In this document: positions 1-9,071 of the stretch, one piece after another | Position numbering within the stretch: the stretch's first letter is position 1 | How the letters are laid out: the number at the start of each line of letters is the position of its first letter | Assembly (NCBI RefSeq): GCF_016724845.1 | Contig: NZ_CP068082.1 | Span: 4,216,001 to 4,280,000, forward strand | DNA length: 64,000 nucleotides | Direction of reading: 5' to 3' | Source: Sphingobacterium spiritivorum | GTDB taxonomy: Bacteria > Bacteroidota > Bacteroidia > Sphingobacteriales > Sphingobacteriaceae | Made by a program: the position numbers and the translations under genes | The notes under the pieces: generated by a model | What the model was told of the DNA's origin: nothing | Seen by the model: the letters and a program-made list of their open reading frames with translations, nothing else | Database searches by the model: none

Positions 1-812
1 TGGTTCGCAACTTAAAGCGTCCGAATAATGTAGACCTGGCCTACGGATTGATGCTGAACGGTAAACCAACGGATATTGCGATCACGACAGAGCGTTTTAC
101 GCACAAGCTGCGGATCTTCTCATTGCCGGATATGAAAGCAGTGGACAACGGCGGTATTCCGGTATTCGAAGGAGAGACAGGTACGGATTACCGCGATCTG
201 ATGGGAATTGCTATATACACGGCACCCACAGGTAAAATGTATGCTATTGTAGGTCGTAAAAACGGTCCTAAGGACGGATATCTGTGGCAATATTTGCTGG
301 AGGACAATGGTCAGGGACAGGTGAAAGCAACGCTGGTACGTAAGTTTGGTGAATACTCGGGTAAAAAAGAAATCGAAGCTATAGCTGTAGATAATGAACT
401 GGGCTATATCTACTACTCAGATGAGCAGACAGGGGTACGTCAGTATTATGCTGATCCTGAAAAAGGAAATAAGCAGCTTGCTCTATTTGCAACAAGCGGA
501 TTTGCTGAAGATCATGAAGGGATATCGATTTATAAACTGACAGACAGTACCGGCTATATTCTGGTATCTGACCAGGGAGCAAATCGTTTTCAGATCTTTA
601 GCCGTGAAGGAACAAAAGAAAATCCATATGCCCATCAGTTACTCAAAACAGTACCAGTAGCGGCACGTCAGAGTGATGGTTCTGATGTGGTGAATGTACC
701 GCTGAATGATACGTTCAAAAACGGATTGTTTGTAGCGATGAGTGATGACAAGACATTTCATTTTTACAGATGGGAAGATATAGCCGGAAAAGAGCTGAAA
801 GTAAAAAAATAA
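1..812 (+). CDS. 3-phytase, beta-propeller type (5' end missing)
   Basis: The reading frame is open from the window edge, with the first full codon at position 3, so the start lies upstream. About 269 C-terminal residues are visible, against roughly 350 or more for whole beta-propeller phytases. The family signature R-P-N-N-V-D-L-x-Y-G-L occurs at the very beginning, and later acidic blade motifs are seen (E-I-E-A-I-A-V-D, D-H-E-G-I-S-I-Y, S-D-Q-G-A-N-R-F). Such enzymes are secreted, calcium dependent, and release phosphate from phytate. The signal sequence would be in the missing part. A TTG at 48 could be scored as a start, but coding continues upstream without a stop. A strong terminator follows at 852-890, so this gene is transcriptionally separate from nagA. 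Confidence 0.88.
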   Translation, partial: VRNLKRPNNVDLAYGLMLNGKPTDIAITTERFTHKLRIFSLPDMKAVDNGGIPVFEGETGTDYRDLMGIAIYTAPTGKMYAIVGRKNGPKDGYLWQYLLEDNGQGQVKATLVRKFGEYSGKKEIEAIAVDNELGYIYYSDEQTGVRQYYADPEKGNKQLALFATSGFAEDHEGISIYKLTDSTGYILVSDQGANRFQIFSREGTKENPYAHQLLKTVPVAARQSDGSDVVNVPLNDTFKNGLFVAMSDDKTFHFYRWEDIAGKELKVKK

Positions 813-851
813 ATTCTTAAGCTCTTTTCAGACCAGGCTTGAAAATAACAG

Positions 852-890
852 AAGCACAGTAAAAGATCATCTTTTACTGTGCTTTTTTTT
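852..890 (+). terminator. Rho-independent terminator after the phytase gene
   Basis: A perfect 15-bp inverted repeat (AAGCACAGTAAAAGA and its complement) with a 3-nt loop is followed by a run of T. It ends transcription of the phytase gene before the nagA promoter. Confidence 0.9.
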
Positions 891-1035
891 GTGGATATTC
901 TGAAGCAACTCGCGCTTTACGCCAAACCCCGAAAAATACCCGTACATGTCTATAATCAAAGAAAAAACACTTGTCAGATAGAATCGGATTACGACACAAG
1001 ATAGGTGTGGTAAATGAAAAAATAAGCGTTAAAAA

Positions 1036-1066
1036 TTTGTTCATAAAAACATTTTTGTTATTATTG
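1036..1066 (+). promoter_or_regulatory. Promoter for nagA (Bacteroidota -33/-7 type)
   Basis: TTTG at 1036-1039, a 19-bp spacer, then TATTATTG at 1059-1066, which matches the Bacteroidota -7 consensus TAnnTTTG at all but one position. It lies about 40 bp before the nagA start codon. The -7 element overlaps the palindrome at 1064-1079. Confidence 0.55.
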
Positions 1067-1079
1067 TGTACGTTAACAA
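1064..1079. promoter_or_regulatory. Possible LacI-type operator before nagA
   Basis: TTGTGTACGTTAACAA is a partial palindrome: outer TTGT/ACAA and central ACGT pair, two inner positions on each side do not. LacI-family operators commonly have a central CG. The site overlaps the proposed -7 element, where a bound repressor would block transcription. The regulator encoded at 2428-3519 is the natural candidate, but this is inference. Confidence 0.3.
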
Positions 1080-1106
1080 TTGCAATAAAGCTAAATTATA
1101 GTAACC

Positions 1107-2306
1107 ATGACCAAACTGCTTTTACATAATTGTATTCTTGTGTTGCCTGTTTCACTCCTTGAAAACGGATATGTGTATGTGGAAGATAATCGCATTGCAG
1201 GTATTGGTCAGGGCACGCCCGAAATGCAGGATGATACGGTAAAAACCATCGATCTGAAGGGCCGCTATGTTGCACCGGGTTTTATCGATATGCATGTTCA
1301 TGGCGGAGGAGGATATGACTTTATGGATGCAACAGTAGAGGCATTTTTAGGTGTTTCCGAAACCCATGTCCGCTATGGTACCACAGCCATGTGTCCGACA
1401 ACTTTAACAGCAGACAGTGAAAATCTATATGCGGTGTTAGATACCTATGCAACAGCTCTTCCTCAGAATAAAAGAGGTGCAGCCTGGTTAGGTTTACATC
1501 TGGAAGGTCCTTATCTGGCCATGAACCAGCGGGGAGCACAGGATCCCAAATATATCCGGAATCCGGATGTAAAGGAATACAGCTCTATACTGGATTATAG
1601 TCCTCATATTATACGCTGGAGCGCTGCTCCTGAACTTCCAGGAGCTTTGGATTTTGGAGATTACCTGCAGTCCAGAGGTGTTATTGCTTCGCTGGCACAC
1701 ACAGATGCCCTGTTTGAGGAAGTTGTGGAAGGCTATGAACATGGCTATCGCTTAGCAACTCATTTTTATTCAGCCATGTCTACCATTGTGCGTAAAAATG
1801 CAAAACGCTATGCAGGAGTGATAGAAGCCGGATATTACTTAGACGGTATGGATGTAGAGATTATTGCAGACGGTATCCATGTTCCTGCTCCGCTGTTAAA
1901 ATTAATTTACAAGATCAAAGGTCCCACTCGTATTGCATTGGTAACAGATGCGATGCGTGCTGCAGCTATGCCCGAAGGGCCTAGTGTATTAGGACGTGTG
2001 AAGGACGGATTGCCCGTGCTGGTAGAAGGAGGCGTAGCCAAGTTGCCAGACAGATCCGCGTTTGCAGGAAGTGTGGCGACCTGTAACCAACTGGTCAGAA
2101 ACTACAGAGACCTTGCCGGAATACCGCTTCAGGAAGTGGTTTCTATGCTCACAGGGGTACCTGCACGTATTCTGGGAGTACAGAATAGAAAGGGAAGTTT
2201 GGAAACAGGTAAAGATGCGGATCTCGTTGTATTTGATGAGGATATAGAAATTTACATGACGATAGTGGAAGGGGAGATCAGATATGATCGTCTGACGACC
2301 ACTTAG
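1107..2306 (+). CDS. nagA: N-acetylglucosamine-6-phosphate deacetylase
   Basis: Cytoplasmic amidohydrolase of 399 residues, the usual family length, converting GlcNAc-6-phosphate to glucosamine-6-phosphate and acetate. The TIM-barrel signature D-M-H-V-H-G-G-G-G is at residues 61-69. The metal-binding HxH is therefore intact (H63, H65), as in Bacillus-type two-metal enzymes; E. coli NagA has other residues there. The metal ligand E133 lies in H-L-E-G-P-Y, and I-A-D-G-I-H-V and L-V-T-D-A-M follow. The usual T-H-L-F-N-A-M motif is T-H-F-Y-S-A-M here, a mild departure. It is the first gene of a same-strand set with a LacI-type regulator, two GH20 genes and a permease. NagB, the next enzyme of the pathway, is encoded at 17014-17760. 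Confidence 0.95.
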   Translation: MTKLLLHNCILVLPVSLLENGYVYVEDNRIAGIGQGTPEMQDDTVKTIDLKGRYVAPGFIDMHVHGGGGYDFMDATVEAFLGVSETHVRYGTTAMCPTTLTADSENLYAVLDTYATALPQNKRGAAWLGLHLEGPYLAMNQRGAQDPKYIRNPDVKEYSSILDYSPHIIRWSAAPELPGALDFGDYLQSRGVIASLAHTDALFEEVVEGYEHGYRLATHFYSAMSTIVRKNAKRYAGVIEAGYYLDGMDVEIIADGIHVPAPLLKLIYKIKGPTRIALVTDAMRAAAMPEGPSVLGRVKDGLPVLVEGGVAKLPDRSAFAGSVATCNQLVRNYRDLAGIPLQEVVSMLTGVPARILGVQNRKGSLETGKDADLVVFDEDIEIYMTIVEGEIRYDRLTTT

Positions 2307-2427
2307 TTCAGAAAGTATTGATATCAATAGCCAAAGCATGATTTTGCAGGCATAAAGGGGAGGCTAAAGACTTGTGGATTCCTAAATACACAAACTGTCT
2401 GCTCCCTCTGAATAATCAACTGTCTCT

Positions 2428-3519
2428 ATGAGCCAGCTGATAAAAACAAATTATAAACAAATGAAAAAAGATAATAGTCTGGTCGGTATTAAGGAATTGG
2501 CGAAGCTGGCTAATGTTTCTATCGGTACCATTGACCGGGTATTGCATGATCGTCCGGGAGTTGCTGCCAAAACTAAAGAACGGGTGCTTGCAGTATTGCA
2601 GGAGCATGACTATCAGCCTAATATGATCGCACGTGCCCTTGCGAGTAGAAAAGCCCGTCGCATCGTTGTACTGATACCCTCTGCCTCTCCCGAATCAGCG
2701 TATTGGAAAGCTCCGCTTGAGGGAGTCCGAACGGCAGGCAGCGAGATTCTGCGGTACAGTTTTACACTGGATGTATTGCTGTTTGATCAGAATGACAGGC
2801 ACAGTTTTATTCCGTTGGCGACGCAGTTGTTGGAGGAAGACTTTGATGCTCTGGTGTTGGCACCTATGTTTCATCAGGAGGCGCAACCCCTGCTGCAACA
2901 TTGTGACGAAAACAAGATCCCGTACGTATTCATCAACTCCGATATTCCGGGTTCGGATAGTACAGCTTACTTTGGTCCGGACCTTTTTCAGAGTGGATGT
3001 ATGTCCGCCCAGCTGATAAATTATATCAGCAATCCTGCGGATGAAATACTGCTGGTCCATATTTCCAGGGAAATGGAAATGCAGCATCACCTTTTACGTA
3101 AGGAAGAGGGGTTGTTGCAGTATATGCAGGATAACGGCATGAAGCAGAAATTGCATAAGCTGATTATCCGGGATACTGCCTTCAGCGCAATAGAACAGGC
3201 ACTGACAGAACAATTAAAAGATACAACCATAAAGGTACTCTTTGTAACCAATTCGAGAGTTGCATCTGTAGCCCGTTTTATTGAAGAGCAGCAGATAGCA
3301 GGAATATGTCTGATCGGCTTTGATTATCTGCCGGACAATATTGCTTATCTGGAAAAAGGTATTATAGACTTTTTGCTGTGTCACAAACCTATAGCACAAG
3401 GTTATAAATCAGTGATGTCTCTGTTTCAATTGCTGGAAGCCCAGCAGGAACCGCAGAAAATAAACTATATGCCTATTGACGTCATCAGTAAAGAAAATTA
3501 CCGCTACTACGAAAACTAA
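2428..3519 (+). CDS. LacI-family transcriptional regulator
   Basis: 363 residues: an N-terminal helix-turn-helix (I-K-E-L-A-K-L-A-N-V-S-I-G-T-I-D-R-V-L, about residues 21-39), the hinge region (N-M-I-A-R-A-L-A-S-R-K), and a periplasmic-binding-protein-like effector domain. A second ATG at 2461 would give 352 residues and place the helix-turn-helix in the usual position nearer the N terminus, so the true start may be 2461. Neither start has a clear Shine-Dalgarno sequence, which is normal in Bacteroidota. The gene sits between nagA and the two GH20 genes, so I infer that it senses a GlcNAc-derived compound. It differs strongly from the second LacI-type protein at 9024-10067, so the two probably read different signals. 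Confidence 0.9.
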   Translation: MSQLIKTNYKQMKKDNSLVGIKELAKLANVSIGTIDRVLHDRPGVAAKTKERVLAVLQEHDYQPNMIARALASRKARRIVVLIPSASPESAYWKAPLEGVRTAGSEILRYSFTLDVLLFDQNDRHSFIPLATQLLEEDFDALVLAPMFHQEAQPLLQHCDENKIPYVFINSDIPGSDSTAYFGPDLFQSGCMSAQLINYISNPADEILLVHISREMEMQHHLLRKEEGLLQYMQDNGMKQKLHKLIIRDTAFSAIEQALTEQLKDTTIKVLFVTNSRVASVARFIEEQQIAGICLIGFDYLPDNIAYLEKGIIDFLLCHKPIAQGYKSVMSLFQLLEAQQEPQKINYMPIDVISKENYRYYEN

Positions 3520-3561
3520 AATCAGCCGGCACCAATGCTATAAACGAATAAACATATTACT

Positions 3562-5100
3562 ATGAAAAAGTACTTATTAATTTTCACCCTCTTAATCATA
3601 AGTCAGTTACTCTCTTTTGCAGATAAGATTGATCCTGATTTTGCTGTTCGGGGTTTTCACCTGGATCTTCGGGTACAGGTTATGAAAATGCCGGCATTGA
3701 AAAAATTTGCCAGACAGTTACACGACGGAGGTGTCAATACCCTGATCATGGAATGGGAAGCTACCTATCCCTTTGAAAATCACCCGTTGATTCCCAATCA
3801 GTTTGCCTATACCCGGGAAGAAGTACTTGAATTTGTAGACTATTGCGAGAATATGGGAATTGATGTGATTCCTTTACAGCAAAGTTTCGGACACGTGGAG
3901 TATATCCTGCGCCATTACCGCTACAAAGATCTGCGTGAAGATCAGAAAGACTATTCGCAGATCAATCCGCTGAAAGAGAAGGAAGCAAAAGCACTTTTTA
4001 CTGATCTGTACAAAGACTTGATCAGCACACATAAATCAGAATACATCCATATCGGAGGAGATGAAACGTATCTGCTGGGGCATTCTAAAGAATCGCAGGC
4101 TAAGGTCGCTGCAGTTGGAAAAGGAAGACTGTACGGCGATTATATTAAGCTCCTTTGTCAGTTGGTAGTAGATCTGGGTAAAAAACCCGTAGTATGGGCG
4201 GATATAGCAATGAAATATCCGGATGCCTTGCAAGGCATTCCGAAGGAGACTGTTTTCATAGATTGGAACTACGGATGGGATGTGGATATGTTTGGTAAGC
4301 ACAGTAACCTGTTGCACTCAGGTTATGAAATCTGGGGAGCACCTTCATTGCGCAGCCATCCGGATAACTATTTTCTGACACAGTGGGAAAAACATTTTAA
4401 AAATATACACGATTTCATTCCGTTGGCAAGACAGTTTGGCTACAAAGGCATGATCATGACCTCCTGGTCTACCTCGGGGCTATACGGCAGTACATGGGAG
4501 AGCCCCAAAGATCTGGTTGACTTGTATCCTATACGCCGGGTGTATCCTTTATCCGGATTTAATATGCTGATTGAGGCTTATTTCTCAGCTTTACGCACAC
4601 AGCAGCCGATTGATATCAAAGGGTTTATACAGCAATACGGAACAAATCAGTATGGATTCGGGGAGAAAGAAACGGATAGATTCTGGAATGCGCTTCGTGC
4701 AAATCCTTATGAAATAAATCAGGGCGTTATCAGTTCGCAGGCAGTTTCGATCTCGCAAATGAAAGACAGTGCGGATTGGGTCTTAAAAGAGTTGCAATCG
4801 CTTTCGCCCAAAAAGAACAAGAATGAATTTGCACATTATATCCTGATGGCGCAGATCAGACAACGTTATCTGCGGTACATGGATATAGAAATGGCGTTAA
4901 ATAATCCAAATTTTGACCTCAACACTATAGCGCATCTGAAAGCTGAATTAAAATTGCTTCGGGATGAAAAACTTGATAAATCATTTAAAAACCTCAACGC
5001 TGATTTTATGTACACGACGGAGATACAACAGGAAAATGAACTGCGTAACAGTAAAATCAGACTCCTGGAAGCACGATTAAACCAATTGGGTAAGAATTAA
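3562..5100 (+). CDS. GH20-family glycosidase, secreted (beta-N-acetylhexosaminidase-like)
   Basis: 512 residues with a type I signal peptide (about 1-20; no lipobox). The GH20 catalytic pair is visible in H-I-G-G-D-E, with D167 and E168, the polarizing residue and general acid of substrate-assisted hydrolysis. The protein is shorter than a full hexosaminidase and lacks the N-terminal carbohydrate-binding and GH20b domains found in the next gene; catalytic-type sequence starts almost directly after the signal peptide. Expected role: removing terminal GlcNAc or GalNAc from glycans outside the inner membrane. Ten bases separate it from the next GH20 gene, so the two are co-transcribed. The exact linkage preference cannot be read from sequence. 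Confidence 0.85.
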   Translation: MKKYLLIFTLLIISQLLSFADKIDPDFAVRGFHLDLRVQVMKMPALKKFARQLHDGGVNTLIMEWEATYPFENHPLIPNQFAYTREEVLEFVDYCENMGIDVIPLQQSFGHVEYILRHYRYKDLREDQKDYSQINPLKEKEAKALFTDLYKDLISTHKSEYIHIGGDETYLLGHSKESQAKVAAVGKGRLYGDYIKLLCQLVVDLGKKPVVWADIAMKYPDALQGIPKETVFIDWNYGWDVDMFGKHSNLLHSGYEIWGAPSLRSHPDNYFLTQWEKHFKNIHDFIPLARQFGYKGMIMTSWSTSGLYGSTWESPKDLVDLYPIRRVYPLSGFNMLIEAYFSALRTQQPIDIKGFIQQYGTNQYGFGEKETDRFWNALRANPYEINQGVISSQAVSISQMKDSADWVLKELQSLSPKKNKNEFAHYILMAQIRQRYLRYMDIEMALNNPNFDLNTIAHLKAELKLLRDEKLDKSFKNLNADFMYTTEIQQENELRNSKIRLLEARLNQLGKN

Positions 5101-5110
5101 AACAAGAATT

Positions 5111-7684
5111 ATGAAAACGAAATTATTCTTTATAGCCTGTTTCCTGATGCTGACGATGCATACTGTCAAAGGACAAACGGAAAATAACTACCCGTTGTCC
5201 GTGAGCTGGCAGCCGCTGATGAACAATTATGAGGGCAAAGAACAGGCATTATCAACGTTGACCATTCAAAATACAAGTGACAAACCCTTTCCGTGGAAGG
5301 GCTGGCGTTTGTATTTTAATTTTATCCGCTTGCTGGAACCCGTCGATTCTTCACAACCCTTAGATGCTGTTCATATAAACGGCGACTACTTTTATTTCCT
5401 TCCTAATGCCAGAGGAAAAGAATTGCAGCCGGGGGAGAAGGTCACCTATACGATGGTTTCCAAATCATGGGTTGTAAACTATAATGATGCTCCGCAGGGA
5501 TTTTATCTTCGATGGAACAATGCTAAACTCGAACCGCTGGGGCCGATGAATTATATGCCGCCAACAAATGAAAAAGCGTTTTTCAGGGTTGCAGGTGACA
5601 AGGAAATGAATGCAGATAAGCTGTATGAAAAAAATCTGCGTTATCAGCAGAATGAAGTATTACAGCGCGGACAGATCTTGCCAACGCCTGTATCTATGGA
5701 GCGTCATTCCGGAACCTATACGCTTAAAAAGAAACTTCATATTTCTTATGACAAAGGATTTCAGGATGAAGCAGGTTTGCTGTCCGGGACGCTGAAAACC
5801 TATTTCGGTATTACGGCTCAAACCGCTGTCCATACATCCTCCGGCGCGAAAGAGATCCGGTTGCTGAAAGAAGAAGGATTAGGAGCTGAGGCTTATAAAC
5901 TGGAGGTTACCCAGAAAGGAATCACGGTAAAGGCTTCTGCAAATGCAGGTATCTTTTACGGTATACAGTCTTTAAAACTGTTAATCGATCCGGCGAATTA
6001 TAACAAAGGGGTAAATTCCAAAATCGTATTGCCTTTGGTTACTGTCACGGACGAGCCACGCTTTGGCAGCCGGAGTTTGATGCTGGATGTTGCCCGTAAT
6101 TTTCAGCCTAAAGAGCAGATTCTTAAGATGCTCGATATAATGGCGCTCTATAAACTGAATACCTTTCATTTTCACCTGAATGACGATGAAGGCTGGCGAC
6201 TGGAAATCCCGTCTATTCCCGAACTGACTGAAACCGGTGCACACAGAGCACATTGGGAAGAAGGAAAGGAATACAATAATCTGCCTCCTTCGTATGGATC
6301 AGGTCCATTCGCCGACAAGGGACGTGGAAGCGGATATTACAGTCAGGCCGATTTTATTGAAATCTTGCAATATGCCAAACGCAGACATATTAAAGTGATC
6401 CCGGAAATCGAAACTCCGGGACATGCACGTGCTGCTATTCAGGCGATGAACAGCCGCTACCGTAACTTGCTGAAAAGCGGAGACAAAGTCAAGGCGGAAG
6501 CCTTCCTGTTGCAGGCTTCCGGAGATTCATCCGTATTCCGCTCGGTGCAGAAATGGAATGATAATGTCATGGATGTTTCTATGCCGTCGGTGTACACTTT
6601 CCTGGAGCAGGTGACAGATGATGTTATCGCCATGTATAAAAAGGCTGATGCGGAACTGGAAACTATTCATTTTGGAGGGGATGAAGTCCCCAACGGTGTC
6701 TGGGAAGGATCGCCGGCTTTTGCTAAATTAAAACAAACTGATTCTGCAATAAAAAGTACAGAAGATCTGTGGCTTCGTCATTTTGACAAACTGTACACTA
6801 TGCTGAAGAAGAAAGGGTTGCTTCTTTCAGGCTGGGAAGAAGTAGGAATGCAAAAGATTACCCAGGATGGAAAGAAAAAATGGATTCCTTATAAAGGATT
6901 TAAGGATAAGGGCATTCATCTCAATGTCTGGAACAATCTGGGCGGAAATGAAGACTTGGCCTATCGTCTGGCGAATGCAGGATACAAGGTAAAACTCTCC
7001 TTTGTAAGCAATTTTTATTTTGATATGGCTTACCATAAGCACTTTGATGAGCAAGGTTTTTATTGGGGAGGTTTTATAGATCTGGAAAAGCCATACAGCT
7101 TTGTGCCGTTTCACTATTTGAGTAATCAGAAGCAGGACTGGCTGGGGAGACCCTTACCTGAGCGCGTGTTGGCGGGTGCAGAAAAACTGACACCGGAAGG
7201 AGAACGCAATATCGTAGGATTGCAGGCGCTGCTTTGGTCCGAAACCATCAAATCCGAAAAGGAAATGGAACGTATGCTTTTTCCGCGATTGCTGGCGTTT
7301 AGCGAGAGGGTCTGGGCGAAACCCGGAGTGTGGGAGCAGAACGGTGAAACTGCAATCTCAAAGGCTCAGTATGAAAAGGAAGTAAAGCATTTCTTTAACA
7401 TAGTCGGACAGCAGGAATTAAAAAGATTGCAGCATCTGGGCGTAGAATACCGTATTCCAACACCCGGAGTGAGACAGCTTGAAAATAAAGTGCATGTCAA
7501 TATGGAACTTCCGGGATTTGTAATCCGCTACACGGTAAACGGAGAAGTTCCGAAAAATACGGATCCCGTATACAGCAAGCCGGTAGCTTATACCAAAGGG
7601 ATGGTGTTCAGAGCTTTTGATGAACAGGGACGCGGCGGATTGCCTGTGTCTCCTCATTTAACGGAGGGTAAACATGAAAAATAA
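5111..7684 (+). CDS. Beta-N-acetylhexosaminidase, multidomain GH20
   Basis: 857 residues with a signal peptide (about 1-21). Domain order read from sequence: CHB_HEX-type carbohydrate-binding domain (about 25-165), GH20b domain (about 185-310), catalytic GH20 barrel (about 318-740), and a C-terminal CHB_HEX_C-like beta domain (about 780-850). The catalytic pair is D524-E525 in H-F-G-G-D-E. The architecture is that of chitobiase-like enzymes, which release GlcNAc from chitobiose and other GlcNAc-terminated oligosaccharides. Its last 11 bases overlap the permease gene, indicating translational coupling between sugar release and uptake. Confidence 0.93.
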   Translation: MKTKLFFIACFLMLTMHTVKGQTENNYPLSVSWQPLMNNYEGKEQALSTLTIQNTSDKPFPWKGWRLYFNFIRLLEPVDSSQPLDAVHINGDYFYFLPNARGKELQPGEKVTYTMVSKSWVVNYNDAPQGFYLRWNNAKLEPLGPMNYMPPTNEKAFFRVAGDKEMNADKLYEKNLRYQQNEVLQRGQILPTPVSMERHSGTYTLKKKLHISYDKGFQDEAGLLSGTLKTYFGITAQTAVHTSSGAKEIRLLKEEGLGAEAYKLEVTQKGITVKASANAGIFYGIQSLKLLIDPANYNKGVNSKIVLPLVTVTDEPRFGSRSLMLDVARNFQPKEQILKMLDIMALYKLNTFHFHLNDDEGWRLEIPSIPELTETGAHRAHWEEGKEYNNLPPSYGSGPFADKGRGSGYYSQADFIEILQYAKRRHIKVIPEIETPGHARAAIQAMNSRYRNLLKSGDKVKAEAFLLQASGDSSVFRSVQKWNDNVMDVSMPSVYTFLEQVTDDVIAMYKKADAELETIHFGGDEVPNGVWEGSPAFAKLKQTDSAIKSTEDLWLRHFDKLYTMLKKKGLLLSGWEEVGMQKITQDGKKKWIPYKGFKDKGIHLNVWNNLGGNEDLAYRLANAGYKVKLSFVSNFYFDMAYHKHFDEQGFYWGGFIDLEKPYSFVPFHYLSNQKQDWLGRPLPERVLAGAEKLTPEGERNIVGLQALLWSETIKSEKEMERMLFPRLLAFSERVWAKPGVWEQNGETAISKAQYEKEVKHFFNIVGQQELKRLQHLGVEYRIPTPGVRQLENKVHVNMELPGFVIRYTVNGEVPKNTDPVYSKPVAYTKGMVFRAFDEQGRGGLPVSPHLTEGKHEK

Positions 7685-8999
7685 ACATGAATCCGTAGCT
7701 GTGGCCAGTCTCTCTAAGCGGGATCAGGCTGTTTCCATTGGTATTATTGTATTGTTGTTCTTTGTTTTTGGATTCGTAACGTGGATCAATGCTATACTGA
7801 TACCTTATTTTAAAGGTGCCTTTACACTGAATCACTTTGAGTCGTATCTGGTCGCGTTTGCCTTTTATATCGCTTATCTGCTGATGTCTGTTCCTTCGGG
7901 ATATCTGTTGCGCTACGTGGGATTTAAGCGGGGGATGATGATTGGTTTTTTTGTGATGGCAGTAGGGGCAGCTTTTTTTGTTCCGGCCGGTAAAATGCAA
8001 TTGTATCCGTTGTTTTTGACAGGACTTTTTACACTGGGTATCGGACTATCCGTTTTGCAGACTGCCGCCAATCCTTATGTCACTATTCTGGGCGATAAAG
8101 AGCGTGCTGCACAGCGGTTTAGTATTATGGGAATTAGCAATAAGCTGGCCGGTATTATAGCACCTTTGCTGTTTGCGGCCATTGTGTTACGTCCTGAAGA
8201 TCAGAGTATGTTAGACAGTTTATCCGGATTGTCTCCGGACCAGAAGGCCGTAGCTATTGAAACTTTGCTGGCCAGAGTAGTCGTGCCGTATGCTGTAGTC
8301 TCCTGTATTCTGGTGGCACTGGGTCTGTTGGTTAAATTCTCACCTTTGCCCGAAATTCATACGGATGAAGAAGAGCAGGAAGGGGAAGGGGTGACCACCT
8401 CAGGTAAAACAAGCATATTGCAGTTTCCCCACCTGCTGCTGGGTAGTATTGCTATTTTCTTCCATGTGGGTTCTCAGGTGATAGCTGTAGATAGTATTAT
8501 TGCGTACGGACAGCATTCAGGATTGTCCTTTGCGCAGGCCAAGACCTTTCCTTCGTACACGCTTACAGCTACTATAGTCGGTTATATTCTGGGTATTATT
8601 ATGGTGCCCAAAGTGTTGAGTCAGCTCACAGCTTTGCGTATATGTACGACACTTGGTCTGCTGTTATCCATGGCGATTATGCTGTTCTCCGGGGAGATTT
8701 CTTTTTTGGGATATCAGACAGATATTTCCGTGTGGTTTCTGGTATTGCTCGGGTTCGCCAATTCTATGATATGGGCGGGAATCTGGCCGTTGGCTTTATC
8801 CGGGTTAGGGAGATTCCTCAAGATAGGAGCGTCTCTGCTGGTAATGGCCCTTTGTGGTAATGCTATTATGCCTATGTTTTACGGTTTTTTTGCAGATAAA
8901 ATTGGCCTCAAAGAAGCTTACGTTGTGCTGTTGCCCTGCTATGCCTATTTAATATTCTACAGTTTTTATGGTTTTCGTCTGAAAAGCTGGAAGCGTTAA
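7674..8999 (+). CDS. FHS-family sugar:proton symporter (probable GlcNAc permease)
   Basis: 441-residue major facilitator protein with about 12 hydrophobic segments. Two motifs of the FucP/FHS group are visible: F-F-V-F-G-F-V-T-W-I-N-A-I-L-I-P near the N terminus and Q-T-A-A-N-P-Y-V-T-I-L-G in the middle. FHS members carry fucose, glucose/galactose or GlcNAc (NagP group). The overlap with a GH20 hexosaminidase gene and the nearby nagA make GlcNAc the most likely substrate; this is context-based inference. It is the last gene of the nagA-side unit and ends 24 bp from the convergent LacI-type gene, with a shared terminator. Confidence 0.88.
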   Translation: MKNKHESVAVASLSKRDQAVSIGIIVLLFFVFGFVTWINAILIPYFKGAFTLNHFESYLVAFAFYIAYLLMSVPSGYLLRYVGFKRGMMIGFFVMAVGAAFFVPAGKMQLYPLFLTGLFTLGIGLSVLQTAANPYVTILGDKERAAQRFSIMGISNKLAGIIAPLLFAAIVLRPEDQSMLDSLSGLSPDQKAVAIETLLARVVVPYAVVSCILVALGLLVKFSPLPEIHTDEEEQEGEGVTTSGKTSILQFPHLLLGSIAIFFHVGSQVIAVDSIIAYGQHSGLSFAQAKTFPSYTLTATIVGYILGIIMVPKVLSQLTALRICTTLGLLLSMAIMLFSGEISFLGYQTDISVWFLVLLGFANSMIWAGIWPLALSGLGRFLKIGASLLVMALCGNAIMPMFYGFFADKIGLKEAYVVLLPCYAYLIFYSFYGFRLKSWKR

Positions 9000-9013
9000 A
9001 GACAAAAAATACT

Positions 9014-9071
9014 AAAACAAAGCTTATTTTATCCCCTTGTCAGAGGAATCCCGGATAATAAGCTTTGTTTT
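9014..9071. terminator. Bidirectional terminator embedded in a coding 3' end
   Basis: Perfect 15-bp inverted repeat: AAAACAAAGCTTATT at 9014-9028 and its complement at 9057-9071, with a 28-nt loop. T-rich sequence follows on the plus strand and also on the minus strand. Most of the structure lies inside the last codons of the LacI-type gene (stop at 9024), so the same bases encode its C terminus and terminate the converging permease transcript. Confidence 0.7.
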
